From Gracilimonas sp. (GTDB lineage: Bacteria; Bacteroidota; Rhodothermia; Balneolales; Balneolaceae): a stretch of 64,000 nt of DNA. The notes beneath the pieces were generated by a model that was not told the origin of the DNA, made no database searches, and worked only from the letters and a program-made list of their open reading frames with translations. Made by a program: the position numbers and the translations under genes. Positions 38,522 to 48,231 of this stretch are shown here, in pieces; positions within the stretch are counted from its first letter, which is position 1, and every line of letters begins with the position of its first letter. The stretch covers positions 1-64,000 of the forward strand of contig NZ_JAVJQO010000007.1 of the NCBI RefSeq assembly GCF_040218225.1, read 5' to 3'.

Positions 38522-38657
38522 CGCTAACGGTTAGCTTATGACGGCCTTTCTTGCGACGGTTTTTCAATGTCTTACGTCCATTTTTGGTAGACATACGTTC
38601 GCGGAAACCGTGTTTGTTCTTTCGCTTCTTGTTACTTGGTTGGTACGTGCGTTTCAT
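38499..38657 (-). CDS. rpmH: 50S ribosomal protein L34
   Basis: A 52-codon gene from ATG at 38657 to TAA at 38499, found by reading the minus strand. It begins [19 protein letters not shown] and continues with [18 protein letters not shown], the diagnostic L34 sequence with near-total conservation. It overlaps rnpA by 23 bp and starts the rpmH-rnpA-yidC unit. The C-terminal eight residues (VSDERKGAK) exceed the typical 44-46 residue length, and this tail is exactly the part overlapping rnpA. Confidence 0.96.
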   Translation of the reverse strand: MKRTYQPSNKKRKNKHGFRERMSTKNGRKTLKNRRKKGRHKLTVSDERKGAK

Positions 38658-38825
38658 GAATTAGGATATTTTGCATTCAATTTCTTATCCGAAAAAGGCT
38701 TTAAATATAAAGAGAATCTCAGAAAAAACAGAACTATTATTTATATGTTTCATGTTCTCTTATGAGTACCATGAAAAATAGATTAAATGCCTTTCTTAAT
38801 AATGGTACTATCAGCAATTCGGTTG

Positions 38826-41123
38826 TTAATCAATACCGGTTTTAATCGACAGATATGGCAATAGAGGTGTTTGATTTACCCGCTGAAGGGTGTTTAAATC
38901 GAAGCTGAAAATATTATCTCTGTCATAAGCATTTATTATTCCTATTTCACTTTCAATAAACCAATCATCAAATTCAAAACTCCGATTCACAGACACATCA
39001 AGCCTGTGGTAATAGGGAAGTCTGGCTCCAAATGGCCTTGTATAATAGACATTCCCAATTCCAGTATTTTCAGTAACATCTTGAAAAGGTACTCGCACGG
39101 CCAGATCATAGCCAAAAACACGCGTAAATGGTTGCCCACTCCCCAACTCCCAGCGTAAATTTGTAGTAAAACCGGCAATTTTGTAGCTAAAAATTGCATT
39201 CAGCTTATGTCTTTGGTCATGTGCCGGAGAATAACTGAATATAGTTTCATTCACCCAAGCTCCAAGATCTCCAGAGTCTGCTTCATATTTAATTTTAGAC
39301 CATCCATACCCTAGTGAAGCATAAAATGCACTTTTAGCGTACTTAACTCGAACGTCAAACCCATAAGAAGAGCTATTTGCCAGAGCTGTCTGAAGAGCAA
39401 TTCTAGCCACCGGAGTCCATGTAGAAACCGGGATATTCCGCCCCCCTTTAGTGTATGCCTCAATATTAGCCACAAAAGACTTCCCCCACCTCTGTTGATA
39501 TCCAAATATAGCATGATCAGAAGTTTGTAATGGGTCTCCTCGCTCCGCCGGTCTGATGATAGTAAAAACCGAACCTACATCCCGTTGATCACTAACCCCT
39601 GTAGTAAGCTGAACATAACGGCCCAGCGCCAAACTTAGCTCCTGACTGTCTGTTCCATCGGGCCGGAACGAGGCCCGGAATCTTGGTTCAAAGCTGAATG
39701 GAGTATCCAAAGATGCCTGAGAGGCAATACCCGGCTTAATTGAGATATACTTGTTCGGGTCCCAATCTCCCGAAAAAAACAAATTAACTGTAGGAGACAA
39801 ATAATCAATTTCAGCTATCGAAGTGAATTTCTCATCCAATTCAACTTCATACGACCTGAAATTAATACCAAACCCATAATTAAAGAGCACACCGAATAAC
39901 TCTTGCTGGAAATCCGTATTCATATAAAACTGATTCACCTCAGAATAACGTTCTACATTCTCTTCCGTACCTTCCTGATTGGTATAACTGGTATAGCCTG
40001 CGGTAAACTCGATGGGATATTCAAAATTCGGATCAAAGCCGAAACAGCGCGTTCCAATCACTTTGTTAGACCACGAGTGCCGAACTTCATTATAGGGTAC
40101 AATTTCACCTTCATCCTGAGTATAAACACCTGTCACGCTGCAGAGGGCATTTTGAAGCTGCAAGGTATATCGCCCTAAAACATCGCTAAATCTAAGTGGT
40201 ACGCTTTCTCCAATAAGCTCTGGTGAAATACTCTCTATGGTTGACTTCCTCGCCATTACTAAAAGTGACTGCTGGTCTTTTACAAGTGGGCCTTCCACCA
40301 ATATTGAGGTCAGATATGGACTTACTGACCCACTTGCTCCAAACCTCTTCATATTGCCCGGTCGCAGGTTGATATCAATAACAGCAGATGTAATTCCTGA
40401 ATACTCTGCACCAAACCCACCAGCATACATATCCACGTTTTGGACAATCTCTTCTGAAAAAGCAGAATACAGATTTGAAATGTGAAAGGGTTTCACAATC
40501 AATAGATTATCCACTAGAATTTGATTCTGGACCGGAGTTCCTCCCCTCACAAACAGATCTCCTCCCCGGTCACCTGTTGTAATCACTCCTGGTTCAACTT
40601 GAAGATAAGAACCTAAATCGCCATCAACGCCGGGTGTTGGTACACGAGCAATATCGATATCTGAAACCCTGCGAATACCTGCCTGTCCAGATCTTGCCAG
40701 GCGTTGCCCTTCTACTGTTACCTCATCTAGTTCGCCTGCCTTCTGCTTTAACGAAACTCTGATGTTTTCCCGGAAACCTTGTACAACGTTAATTCTTTTT
40801 TGAAAGAGTTCATATCCTATATAGCTAATCTCTAATTGATAAGATCTTCCTGTTATCACTTTTCTGATCTCACAAAACCCATCTGTGTTAGTTACACAAT
40901 TATATAATATTTCCTCTTTTTCGATGTCATAAATAATAACATTTGCCCCTATTAACGGACTCCCGTCTACTTCAGAGATTACAACTGCCTGCACGATTGT
41001 TGTATTTTGATTCTGTGCGGTAACCGTCAGGTTTAATGAAAAAAGAGCTAACATAAGTGCAAAACACCTGCTATTACAGAATGTGTTTAGCCTGTTAACT
41101 TTAAATAGGTCTGTTAAAATCAT
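38826..41123 (-). CDS. TonB-dependent receptor with carboxypeptidase-regulatory domain
   Basis: 765 residues. Signal peptide to about residue 37 (ending TVTAQ), carboxypeptidase-regulatory-like domain (VISEVDGSPLIGANVI), plug (GDLGSYLQVEPGVITTGDRGGDLFVRGG) and barrel to the C-terminus. Its ATG overlaps the stop of the DUF4249-like lipoprotein by four bases (ATGA), so the two are translationally coupled. This pairing is common in Bacteroidota and probably imports one ligand, unknown here. Confidence 0.87.
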   Translation of the reverse strand: MILTDLFKVNRLNTFCNSRCFALMLALFSLNLTVTAQNQNTTIVQAVVISEVDGSPLIGANVIIYDIEKEEILYNCVTNTDGFCEIRKVITGRSYQLEISYIGYELFQKRINVVQGFRENIRVSLKQKAGELDEVTVEGQRLARSGQAGIRRVSDIDIARVPTPGVDGDLGSYLQVEPGVITTGDRGGDLFVRGGTPVQNQILVDNLLIVKPFHISNLYSAFSEEIVQNVDMYAGGFGAEYSGITSAVIDINLRPGNMKRFGASGSVSPYLTSILVEGPLVKDQQSLLVMARKSTIESISPELIGESVPLRFSDVLGRYTLQLQNALCSVTGVYTQDEGEIVPYNEVRHSWSNKVIGTRCFGFDPNFEYPIEFTAGYTSYTNQEGTEENVERYSEVNQFYMNTDFQQELFGVLFNYGFGINFRSYEVELDEKFTSIAEIDYLSPTVNLFFSGDWDPNKYISIKPGIASQASLDTPFSFEPRFRASFRPDGTDSQELSLALGRYVQLTTGVSDQRDVGSVFTIIRPAERGDPLQTSDHAIFGYQQRWGKSFVANIEAYTKGGRNIPVSTWTPVARIALQTALANSSSYGFDVRVKYAKSAFYASLGYGWSKIKYEADSGDLGAWVNETIFSYSPAHDQRHKLNAIFSYKIAGFTTNLRWELGSGQPFTRVFGYDLAVRVPFQDVTENTGIGNVYYTRPFGARLPYYHRLDVSVNRSFEFDDWFIESEIGIINAYDRDNIFSFDLNTLQRVNQTPLLPYLSIKTGID

Positions 41124-41929
41124 TCCGGAAAAGAAAGTTTGGTTGCTAAAGTATCCTGATAATAACTGCCAAAGCGCTTTGAAGTCTCCAGAATGTCAAA
41201 AGACTCAACAAAGAGTTTCTCATAAAAACCCGGGCCGTAATGAGAAATACTCACCAAATACTCCTCTCCATTTATGTCTTCACAGGTTACCTCGTCCTCA
41301 AAGTTCGCTGGGATACCTCCCAAAAGCCCCCCGGGGTTATAGGTGATCTCATATTCGTTATTCGCACCTTCATTAGTAACCCTGAACACATCTGGTTCCA
41401 TCCAGTATCTACCCCTGAAAGGCACACCAATACTCACCGTTACTGTTCCTGTCTGAACGTTACTAAGGGTAATGGTTACCGGAGTAAAGCAACTATTTAC
41501 TTCAGGTGTCACTTCAAAGACGGCTTTGTTTGGGGAAGTCATATCCAGCACGACCTGCCGCCCGTCAGAGCGGGTCACATAAATTCGGTAATCATTATCG
41601 GGAACTATAGATTGGGTAACCTCAAAATTATGCACATATACCCCATCAGCCTCTTTCCTGATACTCGTTAATGTTTCTGAAAATCCAGAATTTATGTTTT
41701 CAAGAACAACTTCAGCATCAAGTTCTTCGGTTGCTTCAAGGGTAAAAGGTGCATTTAAATCACGCACACGAATATAATTTACCTGAGCATCTATATCGAT
41801 TGCACCATAAATCGAAAATATCCCCAGGTCTTTATCAACCGGATCAACGGAATTATCGCACGCTCCAAATGAGATCAACAGGAGTACAGAGAGTAAAAAC
41901 TTTAGTCTGCAAAAATTTCTTTTCGTCAT
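41120..41929 (-). CDS. DUF4249-like lipoprotein partnered with a TonB receptor
   Basis: About 269 residues from ATG at 41929 (an in-frame ATG at 41956 would add nine residues before the signal). The signal ends in the lipobox LLISFGAC, then DNSVDPVDKD, so it is probably a surface lipoprotein. The rest is beta-rich; FSIYGAIDIDAQVNYIRVRDL and the two conserved cysteines near 165 and 235 match the DUF4249 style. It overlaps the downstream TonB receptor by 4 bp. Likely a ligand-capture partner of that receptor. Confidence 0.72.
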   Translation of the reverse strand: MTKRNFCRLKFLLSVLLLISFGACDNSVDPVDKDLGIFSIYGAIDIDAQVNYIRVRDLNAPFTLEATEELDAEVVLENINSGFSETLTSIRKEADGVYVHNFEVTQSIVPDNDYRIYVTRSDGRQVVLDMTSPNKAVFEVTPEVNSCFTPVTITLSNVQTGTVTVSIGVPFRGRYWMEPDVFRVTNEGANNEYEITYNPGGLLGGIPANFEDEVTCEDINGEEYLVSISHYGPGFYEKLFVESFDILETSKRFGSYYQDTLATKLSFPE

Positions 41930-42105
41930 TGTTAAGGATTTGAAAACATTTTCCACAATTTATGTGTATAGGTTATAACCGATAATAAACAAGCATTTTA
42001 GTTTTGTATTTTAATCAGAAGCTACATCTTGAAATGCGTATTTATTAAGGTTAACACAAATTGACTCTTAGTTCTAGTTAAACTAAAAAATTACCGCGCC
42101 AACTT

Positions 42106-42888
42106 ATGCGAATATCAATTTTATTTACTGGTGTATACCTTTTGGTTTTAACGCTTTTGTATTCAAATGCAGACGGACAAACATTAAGTAATGCCGATTC
42201 TATATCACAAAAAGCTGCTGAATATTTTTATGAATCGGAAGAAAAGAAATCACTTCAAAATTACCTAAAAGTCCTTGAGATTGAACCGGATAATTTTGAA
42301 GCTCTTTGGCATACCAGCCTTCTTTATGCGCGGGTTGGTTACAGGTATGAATCGGAAGCCGAAATGATAGAGAACTACCAGAAAGCTTTGAGCTACGCAG
42401 AGAAAACACTTAAACTTTACCCTGACGAAGGTTATTCTCATTTTGTATATGCTGTTTCTAATGGGCGGATATCCGACGTTTCGGACTCACAAACGCGGAT
42501 TAAAAAATCTCATCTCGTTAAAAAACATGCCGAAAAAGCCGTTCAACTACTTCCCGAATATGCTCCTGCCTGGCATTTGCTTGGGCTTTGGCATAGTAAA
42601 ATAGCCAATGTAGGATCTGCCAGGCAGTTTGCAGCAGGTTTATTTTCGGAAGGATTGCCGGAGGGTGCCTCCAATCAAAAAGCTGTTGAATACATGCAAA
42701 AAGCAATCCGGATTCAACCTGAGCAAACCCTCCGTTATAAATTAGATCTAGCACGCCATTACGAACGAGCCGGGCAAAACACTAAAGCCATTCAAACTCT
42801 TAAAGAAATTGTTCAAATCGCTCCAAACAATGATATTGACCGCTGGAACCTGGAACGAGCCAGAGATCTGTTACAGAAACTCCAATAA
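42106..42888 (+). CDS. Exported tetratricopeptide-repeat protein
   Basis: 260 residues. A signal peptide ending NADGQ is followed by about four TPR-like units (NYLKVLEIEPDNFEALW, YAEKTLKLYPDEGYSHF, YMQKAIRIQPEQTLRYK, TLKEIVQIAPNND). It probably acts in the periplasm as a scaffold. It lies divergently from the DUF4249-TonB pair and before the CotH gene, with no tight operon link to either. Confidence 0.82.
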   Translation: MRISILFTGVYLLVLTLLYSNADGQTLSNADSISQKAAEYFYESEEKKSLQNYLKVLEIEPDNFEALWHTSLLYARVGYRYESEAEMIENYQKALSYAEKTLKLYPDEGYSHFVYAVSNGRISDVSDSQTRIKKSHLVKKHAEKAVQLLPEYAPAWHLLGLWHSKIANVGSARQFAAGLFSEGLPEGASNQKAVEYMQKAIRIQPEQTLRYKLDLARHYERAGQNTKAIQTLKEIVQIAPNNDIDRWNLERARDLLQKLQ

Positions 42889-43011
42889 GTTCTTCTTTCT
42901 GCCCTCCGGAAGTTAAAATATTCCTAACGCATTCTGCCTGAGGTAATTTCTTATCTTTTTCTGTTCTTAAACGATAACCTTGCTGATATTCAAGGCTAAT
43001 AATCTATCCCT

Positions 43012-46005
43012 ATGAAAAGACCTCTTTCTATAGTACTTCTTCTTTTAATTACCTTTGTGCCTGCACATGCCCAAATTAAGATCAATGAAATCGTTGCATC
43101 CAATGGCTCCTCACATGCCGATGAAAATGAAGAAAACGATGACTGGGTAGAAATCTATAATGCGGGATCAGTATCCATTAATTTTGGTGGGATGTATGTC
43201 TCTGATGATCCTGAGGAAATTGACAAGTGGCAAATTCCGACTAACCAAGCTGCAAGCACAACTATTGCCCCCGGCGAATATCTTATTCTTTGGTTTGATG
43301 AGGATACCGACCAGGGTCCTTTGCACGTAGACACCAAACTAAGCGCGGGCGGAGAGTTTGTAATCCTAACTGATAAAGATGGTTCTACACGAATTGACTC
43401 AGTCTCTTTTGGAGAACAAACCGAAGATGTTTCCTGGGGAAGAACTCCGGATGGAACCGGAACCTTTAAATTCCTGAACCCAACTCCTGCTGCAAGCAAC
43501 AACGGAAGCCAGATTGAGGAACAGGCAGATACACCAACTTTTTCTTTGGAATCCGGATTCTACGCAGGTTCACAGGTTATAGGTATTTCTGCCTCCTCAG
43601 AAAATGCCGAGATCAGATACACCACCGGAGGTGCTGTTCCGACCGAAAGCTCAACCCTTTATGAAGGCCCAATCACCATCGACACATCATCAGTGATTAG
43701 AGCAATTGCTATTGAATCTGGATTGGCAGCCAGCCCTGTTGCTACCAATAGCTACTTTTTTGAAGATCCACACACCATCCCCGTTGTCTCTTTTGTGATG
43801 GAACCGGACAGCCTGTTTGATTACGAAAAAGGAATGTATGCGATTGGCGATACCGCTGAAACCACCGGCAGCTTCCCTTATTTTGGGGCAAATTATTATC
43901 AGGAGTGGGAATACCCCGTACACCTGGAATACATTGCAGAAAGCGGAGCTATTGAATTCGAATTTGATGCGGGAGCAAGCATAGCTGGTAATTTCAGTCG
44001 CGGTTTTCACAAAAAGTCGTTCACCATTAACAATAATGCGGAATATGGCGTTGATGAATTAGAGTATGAACTTTTTCCTCAAAATGACTACGACAAATAC
44101 GACGGATTTCAGTTACGCGCCGGAGCCGAAGAGCGCTCCCGACTGCTAAATGAATTGATGTACACCATCAACCTGCAATGGAATCATAAAAATGCCATGC
44201 AGGCCTATGAGCCTGTCATCCTGTATATTAACGGGAAGTACTGGGGAATTTATAATTTACAGGAGCGTAAAAGTGATGATTTTGTAGAATCGCGTTATGG
44301 CTATAATGACATAGACATGATCAAAGATTATGATGAAGTTAAAGATGGAAATTATGATGCTTACGAAGACTTACTGAATATTTTTCAGGATGAATCCCTT
44401 TCTGAGCCTGAGTTTTTCACTTTGGCCGATTCGCTGATTGATCTGGAAAGCTTCACCGATCATTGGATTTACCAGGTGTATACTTCGCATGGCGATCCCA
44501 ATAATCTGCGATACTGGAGGCCTCAGGAAATGGGCGGGAAATGGCATTATGTTTCCCATGATTTCGACTGGTGGAGGAATCTCGACAATGAACCCGGAAC
44601 TTACCTGCCGGTTTTTACTAATTATCTGAGCGAGGAACCGGCTGGTTTTTGGCTCATTGGGCGCATGATCCAAAACCCGACATACAGAGAAATTTTCCTG
44701 AACCGGTTGGCTGATATGCTGAATACCGCTTTTAAACCTGATTATGTGATCGGCTTAATCGACTCCATCGACACGGCCATCAACCCGGAAATGTCCCGCG
44801 ATATTGAGCGATGGAATGATGGATGGGAAACCATCAGTGGTAAAAACCGGGAATACAGTATGGAGTATTTTTACTACGGTCTTGGCGAAGCAGATTATGG
44901 TCTGGCTGTGCCTTATGTACTGGATTATCCGGGGCATATTTATGCTGAAATTCAGGACACACTGAATACCGATACGGTTCGGGTTACATTGGTGCAATCT
45001 ACAGAAGCTAATGTTCAGCTCAATTCCATCAGCCCGGACATTTCTGAAGAAAACTGGTCGGGTCTTTATTTTGAAAATACTTCTATAACCCTGCAAGCCA
45101 ACCCTAATTTGGGGCTTGAGCTGGAAGCATGGCTTGTTGATGGAGAAGTAGCCGGAACGGGCAATCAGCTTTCTCTTGAACTTGGCACTGCTCCTGTTGA
45201 GATAGAAGCCAGTTTCCGAGAGATTCAAAATGATGAAATTGTGATTAACGAGATCAATTATAACTCCAGCGATGATGCAGAAGCAGGAGATTGGATTGAG
45301 CTCTATAATTATTCTTCAAATGCCATTGACGTTTCTGGCTGGATATATAAAGACGAAGATGATACCCACGAGTTTGTAATTCCGTCAGGCGTCACTATTG
45401 CCGCAAATGGATATTTAGTGCTTTCGAACGACACCACCGCTTTCAGGGAAATTCACTCCGAAGCTACTTTCGTTAAAGGTGAAGTTGATTTTGGATTGGC
45501 CGGGGGAAGCGACCAGGTTCGGATTTACAATTCCAGTGGTTCTCTCATTGATACGGTTGAATATGACGACGAGTCACCCTGGCCAACCGAACCTGATGGG
45601 AATGGATATACACTGTCACTTAAAAACTTTGATCTGGATAACACTCTCGCAGCAAGTTGGGAAGCCTCTTCAGAACCGGGTGGAACTCCGGGTGCTTCCA
45701 ATGATGGTCTTATAAATAGCATAGAAGATGATGAACTTCCTAAAGCTTTCTCACTCAATCAGAATTACCCGAACCCATTCAACCCGACAACCAACATATC
45801 TTTTAATTTGACGAATGCCGGGAAGGTGACACTAAGCGTGTATAATATGCTTGGGCAGGAAGTCCAGAAATTGGTGAATGAGCCCATGAACAGCGGAGCA
45901 CATACCATTACTTTTGATGCCAAGCAGTTACCAAGTGGGGTCTACATCTATCGCCTGACATCCGGCAAGATGTCTGAAACCAAAAAAATGATCCTGCTGA
46001 AATAA
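43012..46005 (+). CDS. Secreted modular CotH-kinase-like protein with lamin-tail domains and type IX sorting domain
   Basis: 997 residues. Signal peptide (1-20), lamin-tail domain (about 22-165, KINEIVASNGSSHADENEEND), a chitobiase/hexosaminidase C-type domain (about 180-260), a CotH-like atypical protein-kinase domain (about 265-610, with HYVSHDFDWWRN), a second lamin-tail domain (about 745-880, EIVINEINYNSSDDA) and a C-terminal sorting domain beginning SLNQNYPNPFNPTT. It should be exported by Sec, then by the type IX system, and be cell-surface bound or released. CotH kinases phosphorylate proteins in spore coats; the target here is unknown. Confidence 0.9.
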   Translation: MKRPLSIVLLLLITFVPAHAQIKINEIVASNGSSHADENEENDDWVEIYNAGSVSINFGGMYVSDDPEEIDKWQIPTNQAASTTIAPGEYLILWFDEDTDQGPLHVDTKLSAGGEFVILTDKDGSTRIDSVSFGEQTEDVSWGRTPDGTGTFKFLNPTPAASNNGSQIEEQADTPTFSLESGFYAGSQVIGISASSENAEIRYTTGGAVPTESSTLYEGPITIDTSSVIRAIAIESGLAASPVATNSYFFEDPHTIPVVSFVMEPDSLFDYEKGMYAIGDTAETTGSFPYFGANYYQEWEYPVHLEYIAESGAIEFEFDAGASIAGNFSRGFHKKSFTINNNAEYGVDELEYELFPQNDYDKYDGFQLRAGAEERSRLLNELMYTINLQWNHKNAMQAYEPVILYINGKYWGIYNLQERKSDDFVESRYGYNDIDMIKDYDEVKDGNYDAYEDLLNIFQDESLSEPEFFTLADSLIDLESFTDHWIYQVYTSHGDPNNLRYWRPQEMGGKWHYVSHDFDWWRNLDNEPGTYLPVFTNYLSEEPAGFWLIGRMIQNPTYREIFLNRLADMLNTAFKPDYVIGLIDSIDTAINPEMSRDIERWNDGWETISGKNREYSMEYFYYGLGEADYGLAVPYVLDYPGHIYAEIQDTLNTDTVRVTLVQSTEANVQLNSISPDISEENWSGLYFENTSITLQANPNLGLELEAWLVDGEVAGTGNQLSLELGTAPVEIEASFREIQNDEIVINEINYNSSDDAEAGDWIELYNYSSNAIDVSGWIYKDEDDTHEFVIPSGVTIAANGYLVLSNDTTAFREIHSEATFVKGEVDFGLAGGSDQVRIYNSSGSLIDTVEYDDESPWPTEPDGNGYTLSLKNFDLDNTLAASWEASSEPGGTPGASNDGLINSIEDDELPKAFSLNQNYPNPFNPTTNISFNLTNAGKVTLSVYNMLGQEVQKLVNEPMNSGAHTITFDAKQLPSGVYIYRLTSGKMSETKKMILLK

Positions 46006-46066
46006 TTTATGCCATGTATTTGGCATAAAAGAGATGTACGTAAAAGACAAGCAAGTAGCGATTGTG

Positions 46067-46162
46067 GTCATTCCCGCGAAGGCGGGAATCTACATATAAT
46101 CATAGAATCAGCTTTTGATTATTAAAAGACAATTAGATTTCGGGCATTCGCCGCGAAATGAC
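46067..46162. repeat. Paired palindromic intergenic element (copy A)
   Basis: The left palindrome reads GTCATTCCCGCGAAGGCGGG plus AATCT; the right reads ATTTCG-GGC-ATTC-GCC-G-CGAAAT-GAC. Together they bracket an AT-rich centre in the cotH-glyQS gap. The right hairpin is matched by copy B at 53792-53881 with compensatory base changes. The left half is like the dRS3/REP type of repeat known from other bacteria. Confidence 0.8.
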
Positions 46163-46232
46163 TACTAAACCAACCTTTAAAATAGCTACCTGATTGCCGT
46201 ACATAAACCAATTAAGCTTATCCGGTTAGGGT

Positions 46233-47924
46233 TCATTCCGGCTTCCAGTCTTTCATGCCATCCCGAATCACTTCTGCCAACTTTGAAACCGGCACGCGCT
46301 CCTGACTCATATCATCACGATAACGAATAGTCACGGTATCTTCGCCTTCGGATTCTACTCCATCGAAATCTACTGTAACACAAAACGGTGTTCCGGCTTC
46401 ATCCTGCCGACGATAGCGTTTCCCGATAGATCCTGAATCATCATAAAGTACGGAGAATTCTTCACGCAGATCTTTCTCAATTTTATGGGCCAGATCCTGC
46501 AACTTGTCTTTTTTGATGAGCGGGAAAATACCCACCTGAGTCGGTGCCAGCTTTGGATTCATTTTCAGCACCGTTCGGGTATCGCCATCCACTTCTTCTT
46601 CACGATAGGCATCACAAAGCACCATTAATGTGAGGCGATCCAGTCCAACCGATGTTTCAATCACATAAGGAACAAAACGCTCCTGGTTTTTCTGGTCGAA
46701 GTAGTCCAGTTTTTTGCCTGAAAATTCAGCGTGCTGAGTCAGGTCAAAATCAGTTCGATTGTGAATTCCCTCCACTTCCTGCCAGCCAATTGGATATTTA
46801 TACTGAATGTCGGCCGCAGCACGGGCATAATGTGCAAGCTTATCTTCAGGATGTGGGGCAGTTCTCAGATTCTCTTCGCGGATACCCATAAACTTATGCC
46901 ACTCAAGTCGCTTCTCCAGCCATTTTTCATATTCCTCTTCATCGGTTCCCGGCTTCACGAAATATTGCATTTCCATCTGTTCAAATTCCCGCATACGGAA
47001 TACAAACTGTCGGGCCACAACTTCATTTCGAAATGCTTTTCCAGTTTGAGCGATACCAAAAGGGATGGTAGTTCGGGAGGTATCCATCACGTTTTTGTAG
47101 TTCACAAATATTCCCTGAGCAGTTTCAGGCCTTAGATAAACGCCATCTTCATCGGTTGAAGTGGAACCAAACTGGGTTTTAAACATCAGGTTGAACTGAC
47201 GGACTTCGGTCCAATCGAACGCACCCGATTCTGGTGCCCGGATTTCGTTCTCCATGATGATCTCGTACAAGTCTTCTGTAAGGCTTTTTCGGGAACCGGC
47301 AGTGAGCAGATTATAGTAAAGCCCAATAATTTCATTAAGCTGATTCACAAATTTCTCTGGATGTGGAAATTCTGCATCAACTTCTTTTAACTGTTTATTA
47401 ATTTGATTGAATGAAGATACCATCACTTCATTTTCAACACCCGATGAATCTTGATATGATTCTTGTACTTGACTTACTTTTTCTTCAATTGAAGAAACTA
47501 CATCGGCAATAATTTTTCTGTATTTTTCTGTTTTTATTTTGTTTGAATCATTTACAAAATCAAAGAAATCATCAACAAACTTTTTTTCCAATTTATGGAT
47601 ATGCTGCTCGATAAGCATATCAGCCCGATAGCGTTTTTTGGATTGCTTGTCATCGATCATTGGATCGTTAAAGCCACCCACGTGACCACTGGCTTCCCAC
47701 ACTTTGGGGTGCATAAAAATAGCGGCGTCCACCCCAACAATATTATCATGCCGGCGGGTCATCTCTTTCCACCAGGCATCGCGGATATTTCTTTTGAGTT
47801 CTACACCAAGAGGACCATAGTCATATACAGCACTAAGTCCGCCGTAAATTTCTGAGGATTGGAAAATGAAACCACGGGCTTTCGCCAGTGATACAATTTT
47901 ATCGAGACTGTCCAAATTCGACAT
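46233..47924 (-). CDS. glyQS: Glycine-tRNA ligase (single-chain class II)
   Basis: 563 residues, class II synthetase charging tRNA-Gly. Motif 1 follows YGPLGVELKRNIRDAWW; motif 2 is FRNEVVARQFVFRMREFEQMEM-type; motif 3 is in ETSVGLDRLTLMVL. The C-terminal anticodon-binding domain has APTQVGIFPL. An insertion of roughly 150 residues (about 120-240), Lys/Glu-rich and coiled-coil-like, interrupts the catalytic domain after GGFNDPMID, as in the eukaryote-like alpha2 class. ATG start at 47924; a TATCTTTG element lies 38-45 bp upstream. Confidence 0.95.
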   Translation of the reverse strand: MSNLDSLDKIVSLAKARGFIFQSSEIYGGLSAVYDYGPLGVELKRNIRDAWWKEMTRRHDNIVGVDAAIFMHPKVWEASGHVGGFNDPMIDDKQSKKRYRADMLIEQHIHKLEKKFVDDFFDFVNDSNKIKTEKYRKIIADVVSSIEEKVSQVQESYQDSSGVENEVMVSSFNQINKQLKEVDAEFPHPEKFVNQLNEIIGLYYNLLTAGSRKSLTEDLYEIIMENEIRAPESGAFDWTEVRQFNLMFKTQFGSTSTDEDGVYLRPETAQGIFVNYKNVMDTSRTTIPFGIAQTGKAFRNEVVARQFVFRMREFEQMEMQYFVKPGTDEEEYEKWLEKRLEWHKFMGIREENLRTAPHPEDKLAHYARAAADIQYKYPIGWQEVEGIHNRTDFDLTQHAEFSGKKLDYFDQKNQERFVPYVIETSVGLDRLTLMVLCDAYREEEVDGDTRTVLKMNPKLAPTQVGIFPLIKKDKLQDLAHKIEKDLREEFSVLYDDSGSIGKRYRRQDEAGTPFCVTVDFDGVESEGEDTVTIRYRDDMSQERVPVSKLAEVIRDGMKDWKPE

Positions 47925-47961
47925 GTGAGTGTTTTTTGCAATTCAAAAATCTTGTGAGCGC

Positions 47962-47969
47962 CAAAGATA
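47962..47969 (-). promoter_or_regulatory. Possible -7 element of glyQS
   Basis: Minus-strand TATCTTTG matches TAnnTTTG and lies 38-45 bp before the glyQS ATG. No convincing TTTG is seen 19-21 bp upstream. Confidence 0.4.
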
Positions 47970-48039
47970 AGCATATGAACATCGAATGTGGAATATTGAA
48001 CAAGGAATTTTGAACAGTTACTCTTCTACTTCTTATTTA

Positions 48040-48140
48040 CATCCAGATCCCTGCCTTCGCAGGTATGACAAAGTCTTCTTGGTTTTAGAAAATTTCTCCA
48101 CTTCAACCCTCCCGTCATTCCCGCGTAGGCGGGAATCTCA
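48040..48140. repeat. Two facing REP-like palindromes (copy C)
   Basis: At 48040-48069 the minus strand reads GTCATACCTGCGAAGGCAGG plus GATCTGGATG; at 48114-48140 the plus strand reads GTCATTCCCGCGTAGGCGGG plus AATCTCA. They are inverted relative to each other, about 45 bp apart, and belong to the family at 46067 and 53792. They lie in the 493-bp glyQS-nth gap (47925-48417), which otherwise holds the element at 48232 and no gene. Confidence 0.75.
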
Positions 48141-48231
48141 TTATTCCCAGAAACTCACAATTATAGATCAAGGTTACTTCTGTGGATTGGATTATTTATG
48201 TTTGGGATGATTATTCATATATCCTTTTGCG

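Noticed and set aside
41240-41671. 143-codon plus-strand frame inside the DUF4249-like gene
   Set aside because: Antisense shadow of a gene with a clear lipobox and operon context.
44755-45228. 157-codon minus-strand frame inside the CotH gene
   Set aside because: Antisense to a well-defined modular protein; composition typical of a shadow frame.
46006-46029. Intrinsic terminator after the CotH gene
   Set aside because: TTTATGCC/GGCATAAA can pair, but no T-run follows, so I do not list it as a terminator.
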